A stretch of 64,000 nucleotides of DNA from Achatina immaculata (lineage: Eukaryota > Mollusca > Gastropoda > Stylommatophora > Achatinidae), in NCBI GenBank assembly GCA_009760885.1, contig CM019717.1:49229366-49293365 (forward strand), read 5' to 3'. Position numbers and translations under genes: made by a program. Positions 11,758 through 23,282 of the stretch are shown in pieces. Each line of letters starts with the position of its first letter. The first letter of the stretch is position 1. The notes below the pieces were generated by a model that worked only from the letters and a program-made list of their open reading frames with translations, made no database searches and was not told the origin of the DNA.

Positions 11758-13213
11758 TCTTCCCCTCCCCCCAGAGTGCTGACAATATAAGGAAAATGTA
11801 CACGCTAACAACACCATAATCAGCCTGGACATGTAACAATCCTCTAATTATTGTTTGGGAGAATAGGAGTAAGGTTTTAGACTAAAAAAATATTTACATG
11901 GGTTTTTGGAAGTAATTTTTATTGCAATTTTTACATCCACTTTTATTTTACAATTCTGATTTATTGTTATACTTTTTTTTTTTTTTTAAAGCCTATGTCA
12001 GATTTTTTTTTTTTTACCTTCAAACCTCTGATTAACTGTACAAAGTCTCTAGAAATACTCAGCATCTATGTATGTATGCATATGGGCATGGACATGCTGT
12101 CATGTAGTTTTCTTTTGTTAAGCTTACTGCCTTCCTTTATTTGTTAATGTTCATCTAACCAACAGAGGACTCTGCAAGAAATATGTTCACATATTTTATA
12201 TGTACACAGATGTACAGTTAATTTAATTCTTTTTTTTGTTGTTTTGTTTTTTGCAGTTTAGCAACATTTTTAAATATTTGCCTTTTTTTTTTTTAATCAG
12301 AAATCTCTCAGCACAAGTAGTGCCTTTAATGACATTATTACATTTTCATTTATCACATTTCTGTAATATCCTTTTAAATGATGAAGATTGTAGAAGATCT
12401 GATAAATAAGCATCAGAATATGTTGTTACTAATCAAAAAATGGATTAAATGGTTAATTATGGAATAGTTATTATCTCTCATTGTTATTTTCCAGGGTATG
12501 TTTGTTAAGCATTGACCTTAAAACATTAAATAAAAGAAATATTGGTGCTAACCATAAAGTATTCCTTTCTGTAACCTGATTTTAGTAGATAAATCAGAAA
12601 ATGTTTTATGTCTGTACTGCTTTTTTTCGCACTGCTTTTAAATATCACATTGTGTCGTTGGTCTTCAAGCTTTTAGTCTACAAACAGTGCTAATGTTCAG
12701 TTTTAATATTATTTACAAATGCAATATATAAAAATATCTTGATATGGATAATTTACAGAGATGGAATGAATCACCTGAGCACATTTGTTCAGATATGTTA
12801 CCAGTAAAATTGGCCATTTTATTGAGCATGTTGTCAAGGCAGCAGTTGCTGTACAAAAGATTGGTTAACAAGGAAGTTGTCAGACATGAATCCACCGATG
12901 AGCAGTGTATATGAATGACACTCCTGTATGAGAAGTTTGTCAAATCAAACATGATAAGGGTGCCAAAAGTATGCCAGCAAATGAGAAGACTGAAACTATT
13001 TAAAGTTAGTAACAGAGATCATTTAACTTACCTGTGGCCAGCCATTATATACCTTTCATCATTTTTATGCGTGAGCTTTGAGTTTCTGGTCTTGTAGTCT
13101 AAGGGTTAAAATACACAATGTGCTGAGCATTATGGATGTTTTTTTTTTAAAATAAATATCTAAAGTCTTGAAACACAGACTGGTTCTGATTTGATCCAAT
13201 CTTGGCTATTAAT
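11758..13213. other. Intergenic stretch, T-rich
   Basis: Several poly-T runs, with no supported gene. The open frames at 12713-13097 are short and lack conserved features. Confidence 0.4.
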
Positions 13214-13273
13214 TATGAGGGTCGCAACAGATACTAAGAGCGCAATAATGCTATTTGATAGAGCAATGTCTCA

Positions 13274-13491
13274 ACTAAAGGTAGTTAATCCTGTCATGCC
13301 TTAGAGGCACATAGGGATATGGTGTTAGTGGCTGTATTTTCCTCGACCTGTCAGCACACTAGAGGGTGATACGGTCAGTATCACACCTGGCCACCTTTCC
13401 TTCCCCAACTCCAGAAGAATTCGGGTACCCATTCAAATCCTGACCTTTGCCATGAGAGACCAGTGCACTAACCACTTTGCCACTCATTGCC
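13274..13491 (-). mobile_element. tRNA-derived SINE inserted in the mariner element
   Basis: The minus strand begins with a tRNA-like head: A box in 'gtggcaaagtggttagtgc' and B box in 'ggatttgaatggg'. It is flanked by a perfect 10-base duplication CAATGTCTCA at 13264-13273 and 13492-13501, which proves insertion into the transposon. Confidence 0.85.
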
Positions 13492-13499
13492 CAATGTCT

Positions 13500-14241
13500 C
13501 ATCTAGCAAAATGCTATTTTTCCACATAGCAATCTAGCACTTGTTGTGCATTTTTGCCAGCGATGAACAAGAGCCTGTATGTTGTGCTCATAAAAAAATC
13601 AGCCCCAACAGATGTGAGCCATTGTTTCACATCAGCTTTGACAGCCTCATTTTTAAGAAAGTTCATCTTTCATGGACCTGAACAAATGGAAGTCAGATTG
13701 TGCCAAATCTGGACTATATGGTGGGTGTGATAGAACAGTCCAGCCAAGCTTAGCAAAGTGCTCACCAGTCTTCAAACTAGTGTATGACCTGGTGTTATCA
13801 TGTTGCAAGAAAAAGATTGTCTTCTTCTTGGTGCACTCTTTGTGATATTCCAATTTTGCCATCATCATTTCTAAAGCATTGAAGCTGATATCAAACTCTG
13901 TACACGGTTCCCTGGTTGTAATCCTGACGACTTTCACAGATGGGCTGATCGAGATGCTCATCATTTGATAGTGTAACAACAGTGTATGGCCACCAAGAAC
14001 ATGTCTTGTCTCTCACATCACTGTCACCACCGCCGAAACGTGCCACTCATTGCCTCACTGAGCTAACATCCACTGTTTGGTCACTGTAGAAATTTAGCAA
14101 GCATGGATGAATGTCAATGAGTGGTGTTTTTTTTTCAGCGTGGAGGAATTTGATCACAAACTTTTGCTTTATATGAACAGCCACATCATTGGTCATTTTG
14201 CCAGCCAGTTTCTCTCTTGCTATTTCATGCACGCCAGCCAT
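13500..14241 (-). pseudogene. Mariner transposase remnant
   Basis: Reading 14241 to 13500 on the minus strand gives an N-terminal helix-turn-helix-like part, a deletion with stops around 14040, then KTIFFLQHDNTRSYT and LSHPPYSPDLAQSDFHL, which end in a decayed C-terminus. The first catalytic Asp region is missing, so it cannot be active. Confidence 0.8.
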
Positions 14242-14841
14242 TTTTGTGCATCTGCTTGACAGTTGAAATTTACTTCCACATCAACACTTTCACTTATGAT
14301 GTTTCCAGAAAGAAAAAAAATTAGGAGGCATTACTTTTAGGGTTCCGGTGTGACGTGCAAGATGGCAGACGTTTTTTTTTACGCTTTCGCCAGCATGCAG
14401 AAATCAGCGGAATTCTGCTTGATCTGTCACATATCCTGTACCAGGAGTTGGGCATAAGGGTAACAACCTTATTCTTGGGACCTATCTAGAGGCGACTCCA
14501 GATGGGGAAAAAAAGATATCATTACGGAAACTCGCAGAGAAACCAACCGAGCATCAGAGATGCCAACTCTGAGGAACTCATTCGTCGACCCCAAACGTGT
14601 GACAAAGATTGGATTCTGGAACGTAAGAACGATGGCAGCACCAAACAAAAACTACTCAGGTCATCAAAGAAATGGAGAGATACCACCTAGATGTACTGAG
14701 CCTCAGTGAAATGCGATGGCCAGAAGCAAGTAAAAGATCGGCGGAAACGGTAAGTTAATAATACATTCAGGCAGAAATGATGGTAAACATTAAGATGGGG
14801 TAGTTAACCTAGCAGCAAAGAGCCTTGTAGAGTGGGAACCA

Positions 14842-15564
14842 GTGAACAGTTGTATAATAAGAGCACGATACAACCTAAGACATGGAAGAATGACAATAAT
14901 ACAGTGTTATGCACCCACGAATGATGCAGATGATGTGAAAGACGACTTCTATCACCAGTTACAAAAAATCATCAACAAAGTCCCTAAACATGACATCCTA
15001 ATTTCTATGGGGGACTTCAACGCTAAAGTAGGGAAAGATAACACCGACGTTGAAAAAGTAATGGGGAAAGCAGGAATTGACATGGTTAATCAGAACGGAG
15101 AAAGATTAATTGAAATATGTCTAACAGAGGGCATGATCATTGGAGGCACAATATTTCCACACAAAGAAATACATAAAACAACGTGGATATCTCCAGATGA
15201 TAGATATAGAAACCAGATAGATCATTTTTGTATTAGAAAGCAATACAGAACATCTCTCCTAGATGTAAGGGCTTATAGGGGTGCAGATGTTAACCTGTGT
15301 ATAGGGAAAATAAAACTAAAATTGAAAAGCCAGCACAAGAAATTAGTATACAGAAAGATAAACAGCCACAGCCTACAAGAAGAGAATACTAACAGTAATT
15401 TCAATCAGGAACTTGCCAATCATTCCAAAACACCCAGTGAAGTTGAGGAGATAGGTACAGATGAATTGTGGAATTCTTACAGTACAGCCATAATCACAGC
15501 AGCAAAAGCAAGCGCTGGTCTGAAAAAAAAAACAAAAAAAGCATGGATATCAGAAAACACATGA
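14842..15564 (+). pseudogene. RTE endonuclease domain (longest open part)
   Basis: A 240-codon open stretch with QCYAPTND, MGDFNAKVG (conserved Asp/Asn) and NQIDHFCI, the signatures of the exonuclease/endonuclease/phosphatase fold used by RTE LINEs for target nicking. The usual terminal SDH motif region is altered and the frame breaks on both sides, so this is a remnant. Confidence 0.85.
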
Positions 15565-16492
15565 AAGTATATACATGAAAGATGAGCAGTTAAATTAGAC
15601 ATGTTGAATGTAAAAACAATCTTGGAAAAGATCTGGTGAAAGCAACATACAAAGAACTGGACAAGAAAGTAAAAAGTTCAACTAGAAGGGATAAAAGAGA
15701 ATACATGGACAATATGGCGACAGAGGCAGAAAAAGCAGCAAAAACAGGAGACAGCAAAACTTTATACAATATACAAAAGAGCCTAACAGGTACTTTTACA
15801 TCTAAAGAAAGACCAATCCTTAGCAAAACTGGAACCTTATTAACATCAAGTAAAAGCCAAAAGCAAAGATGGGCTGAACACTTCCAAGAAATACTTAATC
15901 GACCACACCCAAAAGAATTGTTAAACCTTGAAACCAACATACCAGCCCCACAACTAAATGTCAACCTAGATGAAATTAAATTGCATGAAATTGAAACAGC
16001 AGTGAATTTAATGGCTAACAACAAAGCTGCAGGTGAAGATGAAATAACACCCGAAATGCTAAAAGCTATCAGTAGTGACAACATGAGACAACTACAGAGA
16101 ATGTTTAACAAGATTTGGAAAGAAGAAAAGGTCCCTTCTAATTGGAAGAAAGGAATCATTGTTAAAATACCTAAAAGGCAACCTTAGTGACTGTAACAAC
16201 TGGAGAGGAGCAACCTTAATATCAGTTGTGTCAAAAGTATTTTGCAAGGTCATTTTGAATAGACTTAAAGATATAGTGGATACCGCAATGAGAGAAGAAC
16301 AAGCAGGATTTCGAAAAGGGAGAAGCTGTCTTGACCAGATCTTTACTCTAAGAATAATACTTGAAGAACATATTGAAAAGCAGAAACCATTAATACTGAA
16401 CTTCGTAGACTTTAAAAAGGCATTTGATAGCATACACAGAGATTCATTATGGAGAATTTTAAGTCTATATAGAATACCATCTAATATTGTCA

Positions 16493-16661
16493 GAAGTAAG
16501 GGCAGACCAAAAGAGACATGGAGAAGAACAACAGAAAGGATGTTGAGCAATAGAGGGCTCACCTGGGCAAGAGCAGAAAAAAAGGCGAAGGACAGGCATT
16601 TGTGGAAAACCCTTGCGGAAGCCCCATGCGCCCTGGGCACTTAAGGTTCAGAGAGAGAGAG
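16493..16661 (+). mobile_element. 5'-truncated LINE family D tail nested in the RTE
   Basis: 169 bases matching 25167-25345: coding KGRPKETWRR, then TLAEAPCALGT and a (GA)n tail. A perfect 7-base duplication ATTGTCA flanks it (16486-16492 and 16662-16668), and the RTE frame resumes after it. Confidence 0.92.
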
Positions 16662-16863
16662 ATTGTCAACATCATTAAGGACTTCTACAATGGATATATT
16701 TGTGCAGTCAAGACAGAAGAAGGGATAAGTGAATGGTTCCAGATTGAAACAGGTGTAAAACAAGGATATATACTGTCTCCTTTACTTTTTGGAATTACAA
16801 TAGACTTCATAATGAAAAAATGCTGAACAGGTATTGAGTGGGTACATGAGACCAACTAGAAGA

Positions 16864-17486
16864 CATTTCATTAGCGATAATGCGTGTTACCCTGATTTTT
16901 GCGATGCGCCTTTTGGCTGGGTAACTCCGATTCAGCACCTTTCCTTGCTAGGGCAGACTGTGGTCTTGGTCGGACTGCCATGAAGACAGTGTGGCTGGCC
17001 TGGCCAAAACTTTGTTTTCCAGCCTCTGGTGGCTGTCCCCCAGCCTCTGGTGGCTGTACTTAAGCCCCTTCTCCATGTCAGATGGTTTGAGACAGTTCCA
17101 CAAAGACACTCTGACTCTGAGATGAGGAATCTGATGAGTGCTTCAACGATATCCATTCCCCGCCACCTATAGTCTACTGGCTCTGTTTTGTTTACATCAT
17201 TCTGATAGCCATTGTTGTAAAGACCCATAGGCTTGTCACGTCCTGGATTCATTGGTTTCACACCAGACTTCCCTCATCGCCGCCAGAGATCTCCATGTCC
17301 CCATCCGTCCACCAACCTGACATTACATTTTGCAAAAATAACAATTACAATTACAATTAGTGTTGATTGCTACAAGTTTCTGGGCTACAGAGGTAGGTCA
17401 GAGTTTTTAAGCAAACAGATCTATGTTCCCTGTCTCACAAACACTATGTTAAGATAAGTGTGCTCTTAACACAGTTGTTCCCAGGG
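16864..17486. mobile_element. Unidentified 623-bp insertion in the RTE
   Basis: Bounded by a perfect 16-base duplication GAGACCAACTAGAAGA (16848-16863 and 17487-17502), so it arrived as one insertion. Inside are two copies of 'cagcctctggtggctgt' near 17020-17057 and a short (ACAATT)n run at 17338-17359. There is no convincing coding sequence and no second copy was seen in the window. The long duplication is typical of target-primed retrotransposition. Confidence 0.75.
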
Positions 17487-18324
17487 GAGACCAACTAGAA
17501 GATCTTGATTTTGCTGATGACATAACTCTAACAATGTGAATTCCATGCAAGAAAAAACAGCCTGTCTTCACTGGCTAGCAAAATAGGACTTGAAATTAAC
17601 AAGGACAAAACAAAAATAATGAAAATTCCCCATAATCAAAATGAAAAAAATACACATAGAAGGGACAGATATTGAAGAAGTCAATCAATTTGCACACCTT
17701 GGCAGCTACATAGACCAGAATGGTGACACCAGAAAGGAAGTTAGAATCAGAATTGCAAAAGCAGCATCAATCTTCAAGAATCTTGAGAATATATGGAATT
17801 CAAAGTTATAAGCACAAAAACCAAATTAAAACTATTCAATTCGAATGTAATATCAACCCTCATTTATGCATGTGAAAGCTGGAAAACAACTAAAGAAATA
17901 GACAACAAATTAGACTCTTTTGAAAACAAATGTCTAAGGAAAATACTCAGCATCAAGTGGAACGAATTCAAGAACAATGCAGAGATAAGACAGATGATTG
18001 AACAACAACCAGTCTCATGGGTGATTAGGAAAAGGAGATAGACATATGTTGGTCACTTGATGAGAAGAAATGATCAGAGAGAGAATCCCAAAACAAGCTA
18101 TCAAGTGGAACACAACAGGCCAAAGAAAAAGAGGCAGACCGCATGAAGCTCTGAAGAGGACATTGTTAAGAGAGGCCAAATTAACAGGCATAAAATCCCT
18201 TGATGAGGTTGAAAGACTTGCCGAAGAGAAAAATTGGCGAACTACTTTGTGAGCCCTTTGTGACGTTTAACGGCACGGAAGGATATAAGATAAGATATAA
18301 GATTACTTTTGGAGCAACCCTTTT

Positions 18325-18844
18325 ACTTTTTAATATCTCTACTAATGATAGTCAAGAACAGCAGAGGAGAGTTATAAAAACTACAACATTAAAATCATGT
18401 ATTTATAAGCATAAATAATATGTAAACATACTTTCATACATTTTTCTTAAATTTTCTCTGAAAATAACTATTAAAATCTGTAACTAGTTTTTTTTTTTAC
18501 ATGAAGTAACAGTGTGTTGGTGACTTTGTGTGGTGTATCCTGTATGACATAATAATGAATCTTCATGTTTTATCTAATCCTGTGCACTCATAACTTCAGT
18601 TTATTTTATTTTGTGTGTATTTGTCTGTTCTGGATTTAGACACTTTTGTGATTGTTTATGTTTGAATGTATTGTTCTTTTTCTCTTTACATTTGTAACAT
18701 TTAATGAATGCAGTGTAGAACAATACCTCTTAATAAACTTTTGTTTTCTTTTTGTAAAAATCAAATGAGCGAGGCTTTTGTTGACCACTATCATTTATTT
18801 AATCATAATTTAATGTTACATCACTTTCTGCTGATTTAGCAGCC
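18325..18844. other. Intergenic spacer with an AATAAA
   Basis: AT-rich, with no coding exon seen. AATAAA at 18732-18737 is followed by T-rich sequence and could be a distal poly(A) site. This is unproven. Confidence 0.3.
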
Positions 18845-19911
18845 ATTTATTTGACAAGGTGAAAAATAATGAAATTATTAAAATGCTTGAAGACATCAAT
18901 ATAGACGGCAAAGACCTGAGGATTGTAAAACATTTATACTGGCAGCAAGAAGCAACAGTTCGAGTTGAAAATAGAATTGGAAAATATCAACCTATAAAAC
19001 AAGGGGTGCGACAAGGATGTGTACTATCTCCAGACCTTTTTTTCTCTGTATAGCGAGAATATTCTAAGAACAATCATCACAGAACCAGGCATAAAAATTG
19101 GAGGACACAATATTAACAACCTTCGGTATGCTGACGATACAGTACTGATAGCTGAGAACCAACAAGACCTGCAAAATCTCTTGGATAAAGTCACCAAAGA
19201 AAGTGAACAGAAAGGCCTTACTTTGAACATCAAAAAGACAGAGACTATGGTTATATCTAAGAAACAGAATCCACCAGCATGCAGTATTAAATTAAACGGA
19301 ACTATTCTAAAGCAGGTGCAGAAATTCAAATACCTTGGAGCAGTAATAACTTCAGATGGGAAATGCAGAAAAGAAATTAGGAACAGAATAGGCCAAGCAA
19401 AGACTGCATTTCAGAGAATGAGAAACATATTAGCCAACACATCTTTATCAATGAATGTTAGAAAAAGTCCTAAAATGCTATATTGAACCTATCTTGTTAT
19501 ATGGAAGTGAATCATGGACAATAGGCAAGTCTGCACAAAAATCATTGGAAGCAGCAGAAATGTGGTTTATTAGAAGAATGTTGCGAATCCCCTGGACAGC
19601 AAAAATAACTAATGAAGAATGTATGAGAAGAGCTGGAGAGACAAAAAACCTTGTCAAAAAGATAAGAGAGAGACAATGTACTTTCATAGGACATGCAATA
19701 AGAAGAGGGGGCATTGAAAATATTATAACAACAGGAAAAATAGAAGGAAGAAGATCAAGAGGAAGACCAAGAGAAATGATACAGGACAGTCTGACGAGAT
19801 GGTGTGAGAGGAGATCACCAACTGAACTGATGGCCTGCATGAAGGATTGGGTACTCTGGAGAAGCATAATAGCCAACGCCAGTCGGCACGGCACCTGATG
19901 ATGATGATGAT
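18845..19911 (+). mobile_element. LINE family C fragment (RT to 3' end)
   Basis: Decayed RT reading QGVRQGCVLSPDLFF, then [12 protein letters not shown] (active-site YADD, about 19120-19150), KFKYLGAVITSDG, CYIEPILLYGSESW, and a C-terminal RGRPREM and WRSIIANASRHGT followed by a (GAT)n tail at 19897-19915. Two frameshifts (about 19050 and 19465) break it. A 50-base piece of the same family recurs at 60390-60437. Confidence 0.9.
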
Positions 19912-21071
19912 GATTATTTGTTCATGTTCTGTGAATTCAAAAATTGTTCCTTGTGTATGTTTTTACATAAACATGTGTTTTCCCTTAATTCAATGATTAT
20001 TATTTGTTTGTGTTTACAGATGTTTTTTGTTTTAGAGATATTTCTCAAATATTAGGTGTGTGGATCAGTTTTTCCAGTTCAGCTGACTGGAGCACTCTGG
20101 GAACTTGTTTACAAGCCTTTCCTCACAATCTTGCTACCACGAGATTACTCACACACTTGTGGATTGTGTTTTCCCAGACTGACTGATCACTTAAGAATCA
20201 AATCTCTTAGTCTTCTGTTCTTTTAATTTGATGAAGTCATTGATAGTGAACAACATTTTCCTAGAGCATATAATGATGAGAAACACAATACAAACAGAAA
20301 TCCCGGAAAGCTTAATAGAAGTAGAGGAGTAAGACAGACAATTAAGTCTGTCAAAAATGATGCACTAGTCCTGATGCCATCCAGTATGGACATCTCAAAG
20401 AAGCTGGCAAGGTTGTAAAGCAGATGACAGAAGATTACAACCAGAGTTTGAAGACTGGCTGCACTTACTTGATTCTGTTGCCAAAAATAGGTAAAGACAA
20501 TACAAAACTGAATGGTTATTGAATTATAACATTACAAAATGTATATGGCATAGTGATTGAGAGGATTATAGCCAGGCAACTATCGGACTTTCTAGAGACC
20601 AGCGGGCTACTACCAAATACTTTAGGAAGTTATCGTCCAGGAAGAAATACAAATAATAATGCAGCAATCTTAGCGTGTGATGTATATGAGGGATTCCATT
20701 GAACAGAGTGGTTGTGTCTCTTGATCTTGAAGATGCACAATAGAGTGAATTATACAGGTTGTTCAGATCACCACTATACAGTAGCATAGTATTGATTCAG
20801 GTATCGTAGTTTGTGATATCTAGGTTAACTATCTGTATACACTGATCATGTGTGGTGGTAAGAAAAATATTATGTAACATGAGTTAATCAGGCATATACC
20901 TTATAGCATATATTTATTGTGGTCTCCCTCAGCATCCAACCATGCTTGTACACATTTAATTTTGTTTGCAAACATCTTGTGTAAATCAGAAGATTTTTTT
21001 TATGTAAGTATTTATTGCAGCTTTTAATTCATTGAGCATATGTGGGTGATCATAATACACTGTAGATTTTA

Positions 21072-21158
21072 TTTTGACAAAGGCTCGCGCCGAAACGTCA
21101 CAAGTGTGTTATCATTAAATAATAAAGCTGTTCCTACATTTTTCCTTGTTTATACATG
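21072..21158 (+). mobile_element. Very short Penelope-like 3' end with TSD
   Basis: 87 bases flanked by a perfect 12-base duplication CTGTAGATTTTA (21060-21071 and 21159-21170). It matches the 3' terminus shared with 21600-21775, 23338-23440 and 24668-24770: 'gccgaaacgtcacaag' and 'aataataaagctgttcct'. Its 5' truncation point lies two bases before the hammerhead-like core. Confidence 0.8.
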
Positions 21159-21439
21159 CTGTAGATTTTACTGCTCCATACAGATGGAAGTCTGTTGGAT
21201 TTAGATCTGGCGACCGAGGGGGCTATAAATTTCTGGAGATGATACGTTCTCCTAAAAACTTGTCCAGATGTTTCATAGATATAGCTTTTGTATGTGCAGT
21301 AGTGCCATGTTGTTGGAACCAGGAGTAATTGATCTCATCCTCCTCAAGCAGTAACAGACATTTCTTGTTCTAGTTTACATTGGTGATGCCGAAAAAGGGA
21401 CACCTCACAGCGCTCTCAATTATTCAGGCTAAGTGCCGT

Positions 21440-21775
21440 CTAATAAGTTTTTTTTTTGTTGCATTTTTCATTCATTTTTTTCATTTTTTTGTTTGTTTGT
21501 TATTTCATTAACTTAGTTTAATGTAATCCTGTTTTTTGTTTGTTTGTTATTTCATTAACTTAGTTTAATGTAATCCTATACTTTGTCGCCTCTATCTTTT
21601 CTTCATCCTGTTTGTTATTGTCTGACGAAGGCAAATGCCGAAACGTCACAACTGTGTATTCGTTAAATAATAAAGCTGTTCCTAGTTTTTTCTAGTTTAT
21701 ACATTATCACAGATTTACTGCAGTGCTTTGTGTATAGTTGTATACTTACACACTATTTACCACACTAAATCGGTG
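21440..21775 (+). mobile_element. Second Penelope-like 3' end in the Tc element
   Basis: Shares the 'ccgaaacgtcacaa' and 'aataataaagctgttcct' 3' terminus and, beyond it, a stretch ('actgcagtgctttgtgtata') that also occurs in reverse next to 23283-23340. It contains a 47-bp tandem duplication at 21484-21577 ('tttgttatttcattaactta'). Confidence 0.65.
21622..21644 (+). ncRNA. Hammerhead-ribozyme-like core in Penelope-like 3' end
   Basis: Box CTGACGA, then A, a 3-bp GGC/GCC helix with loop AAAT, then GAAAC. Related versions lie at 21074-21096 (+), 24685-24707 (+) and 23406-23428 (-). Penelope-like elements are known to carry minimal hammerhead ribozymes. Here an extra A separates the CTGANGA box from helix II, and no clear helix I was found, so catalytic activity is doubtful. 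Confidence 0.35.
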
Positions 21776-22809
21776 TTTCTATTGTCTTCTCTAAAGACAT
21801 ACTAAAAAAAAATCGTTCCTCAGTTGAAAGAAACATAGTGAATAAAATGAAATAAGCAAATTGTCATTTCAGCACTTCAGATGCTTTAAACACTGCTTAA
21901 CAAATGAATACACAGACACTAATATTGAATGCTAATAAATGTTACATTAGAGAAAACTTCTACACACTTGACTGACAGATGACTTATATATCATAGTCAC
22001 TACGCTACACACATTACATCATAATCAGTACTACGCTACTGTATAGTGATTTTCAGAACACCCTGTGCAAAATGCGGTTGACACCTGATGGAGTTTGGGG
22101 TAGCTTCAACGCTGTTGAGACGATCAGTTGCCATGAGATACAGATCATGGATATGTATGTTACGTGGGAACGGTGTGGGGCGAACACTGAACTACACTGA
22201 TGATATATTACCATGGGAGATGTAGAGAGGAACTAGCCACAAGGGTACAGAGCAGGGTGGATAACAGGCTGGTATGAGGATAACAGTGCTGTGATAAACT
22301 CTGAAAAAGCTAGCATCCTGTGATGCTCAGTAATAGAATTGTAAGATCTGAATTTCTGATTGCGACGTATCGGGAACAAGGTATTAAAAAACACATTTCA
22401 TGCGGTATCCAGGGATCACATTTGACCTATCCTTGTCCTTTGCTCAACATGTAGACAATGTAATACAAAATGCCAGGAATGCGTTTGGAGCAGTTAGGTC
22501 AATGGCCGCAGCAAACTTTCCACAGTGGGAATAGAAGAACAATTAATTGTGAAACAGTTGCTGAAGCTAGGACAAATTAAGGGTGCCGGTAGGAAATCTG
22601 AACTGTGTAGCAGAAAACGCATCGTAAAGAACCAACACTTGAGGGGAACTATTAGCAAACGTTCTCTTGGATGGATGCAGTGCAGCATATATGGGGCTGT
22701 CCTGAATGCAGTGATGCTAGAGTCTGATTTTGAACCTTTGACATTTTCTTCTTTAAGCATTATAAGTGATCTTTTGTGTACTTCACACAGGTCACAACAA
22801 ACTGAAACA

Positions 22810-22969
22810 CTTTCAGTTACTACATAAGCTTAACAAATGTGTATGTATTTCATTTACTACACCAGCTTAAAAAACGTGTATGTCTTTCAGTTACTACACA
22901 AACTTAGAAAACGTAAATGTCTTTCAGTTACTACACAAGCTTAACAAACGTGTATGTCTAACAGATTTA
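22810..22969 (+). repeat. Minisatellite, ~38-bp unit, four copies
   Basis: Tandem units around 'tttcagttactacacaagc' and 'ttaacaaacgtgtatgtc'. Units differ by a few bases and there are no spacers, so it is not a CRISPR array. Confidence 0.85.
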
Positions 22970-23268
22970 TATATACATGGATCTGAAAAAAAAAATTACA
23001 AATACAAGACATGAAGCAAATTCCAGTTTAAGTGAATTTCTGTTTCTAACCATCTTATACTCGGAGTTGATATCCAGAAATGTTCAGTTAGGTGTAAGCC
23101 ATATTAGAAATAAGAATGAGTAGCAGAAGACCAAGCTTCTTATACGCAGGCTTGTGTTATTATTTAACAGCTGCTTGATCCAGTGATTTAGTAAGATCTC
23201 ATATATCTTTATTCTCAACAACCAGCTTGCATGACACAAAAAAGTCCTGCTTTGATGTACCGGTTGGA
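22970..23268. other. Decayed sequence, possibly LINE-derived
   Basis: No intact feature. It is continuous with sequence after 24785 once the Penelope-like insertion is removed, and probably belongs to the Jockey/I-like LINE that starts at 20290. This link is tentative. Confidence 0.3.
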
Positions 23269-23282
23269 TAGTTATTTCACCA

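Larger units (their letters stand above)
14339..18301 (+). mobile_element. Near-full-length RTE-type LINE with two nested insertions
   Basis: Flanked by the 9-base duplication ATTACTTTT (14330-14338 and 18302-18310). Without the two inserts (16493-16661 and 16864-17486) it is about 3.15 kb, the usual RTE size. Coding order is an apurinic-type endonuclease (QCYAPTND, MGDFNAKVG, NQIDHF; about 14595-15570), the RT (QAGFRKGRSCLDQIF, FVDFKKAFDS, FADD at about 17510), then a conserved C-terminal RKRR/RGRPHE region ending near 18251. The 3' tail is a short GATAA-type repeat. Several frameshifts and stops make it inactive. It is the reference for the RTE fragments elsewhere in the window. Confidence 0.9.
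13216..18324 (-). mobile_element. Mariner element carrying nested SINE and RTE insertions
   Basis: A decayed transposase on the minus strand runs from about 14241 down to about 13500. Its N-terminus is near MAGVHEIAREK. Later come FLQHDNTRSY and HPPYSPDLAQSDFHLF, the last two catalytic Asp regions of mariner-type DDD transposases. The central part is partly deleted. The left end (TGAGGGTCGC) pairs loosely with sequence at 18311-18322, so the right end was displaced nearly 4 kb by the RTE insertion 14339-18301. The exact ends are approximate. Confidence 0.7.
20755..22065 (-). mobile_element. Tc/mariner-type DNA transposon with ~45-bp inverted ends
   Basis: The left end 'caggttgttcagatcacc' plus 'actatacagtagc' is complementary to the right end ending 'cagaacaccctg'. 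TA precedes the left end and TG (decayed TA) follows the right end. On the minus strand, about 21360 to 21165, the fragment NYSWFQQHGTTAHT and ISRNL, then PPRSPDLNPTDFHLYG, is a DDE/D transposase C-terminal half. It hosts two Penelope-like 3' ends. Confidence 0.82.
20290..22520 (+). mobile_element. LINE (Jockey/I-like RT) split by a Tc/mariner-type element
   Basis: The segment 20330-20752 reads as RT: PDAIQYGHLKEAG, LILLPKIGKDN, SYRPGRNT, SLDLEDA. The segment 22066-22520 continues the same gene: EELATRVQSRVD and ISCGIQGSHLT-like remnants, then 'QHVDNVIQNARNAFGAV'. The split point lies inside one reading frame. It has many stops and is inactive. Confidence 0.75.

Noticed and set aside
15590..16159. 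189-codon minus-strand frame
   Set aside because: Shadow of the RTE reverse transcriptase coding strand.
19478..19894. 138-codon minus-strand frame
   Set aside because: Shadow of the LINE family C coding strand.
22810..22969. Repeated 38-bp units resembling a CRISPR array
   Set aside because: There are no spacers; it is a simple tandem repeat.
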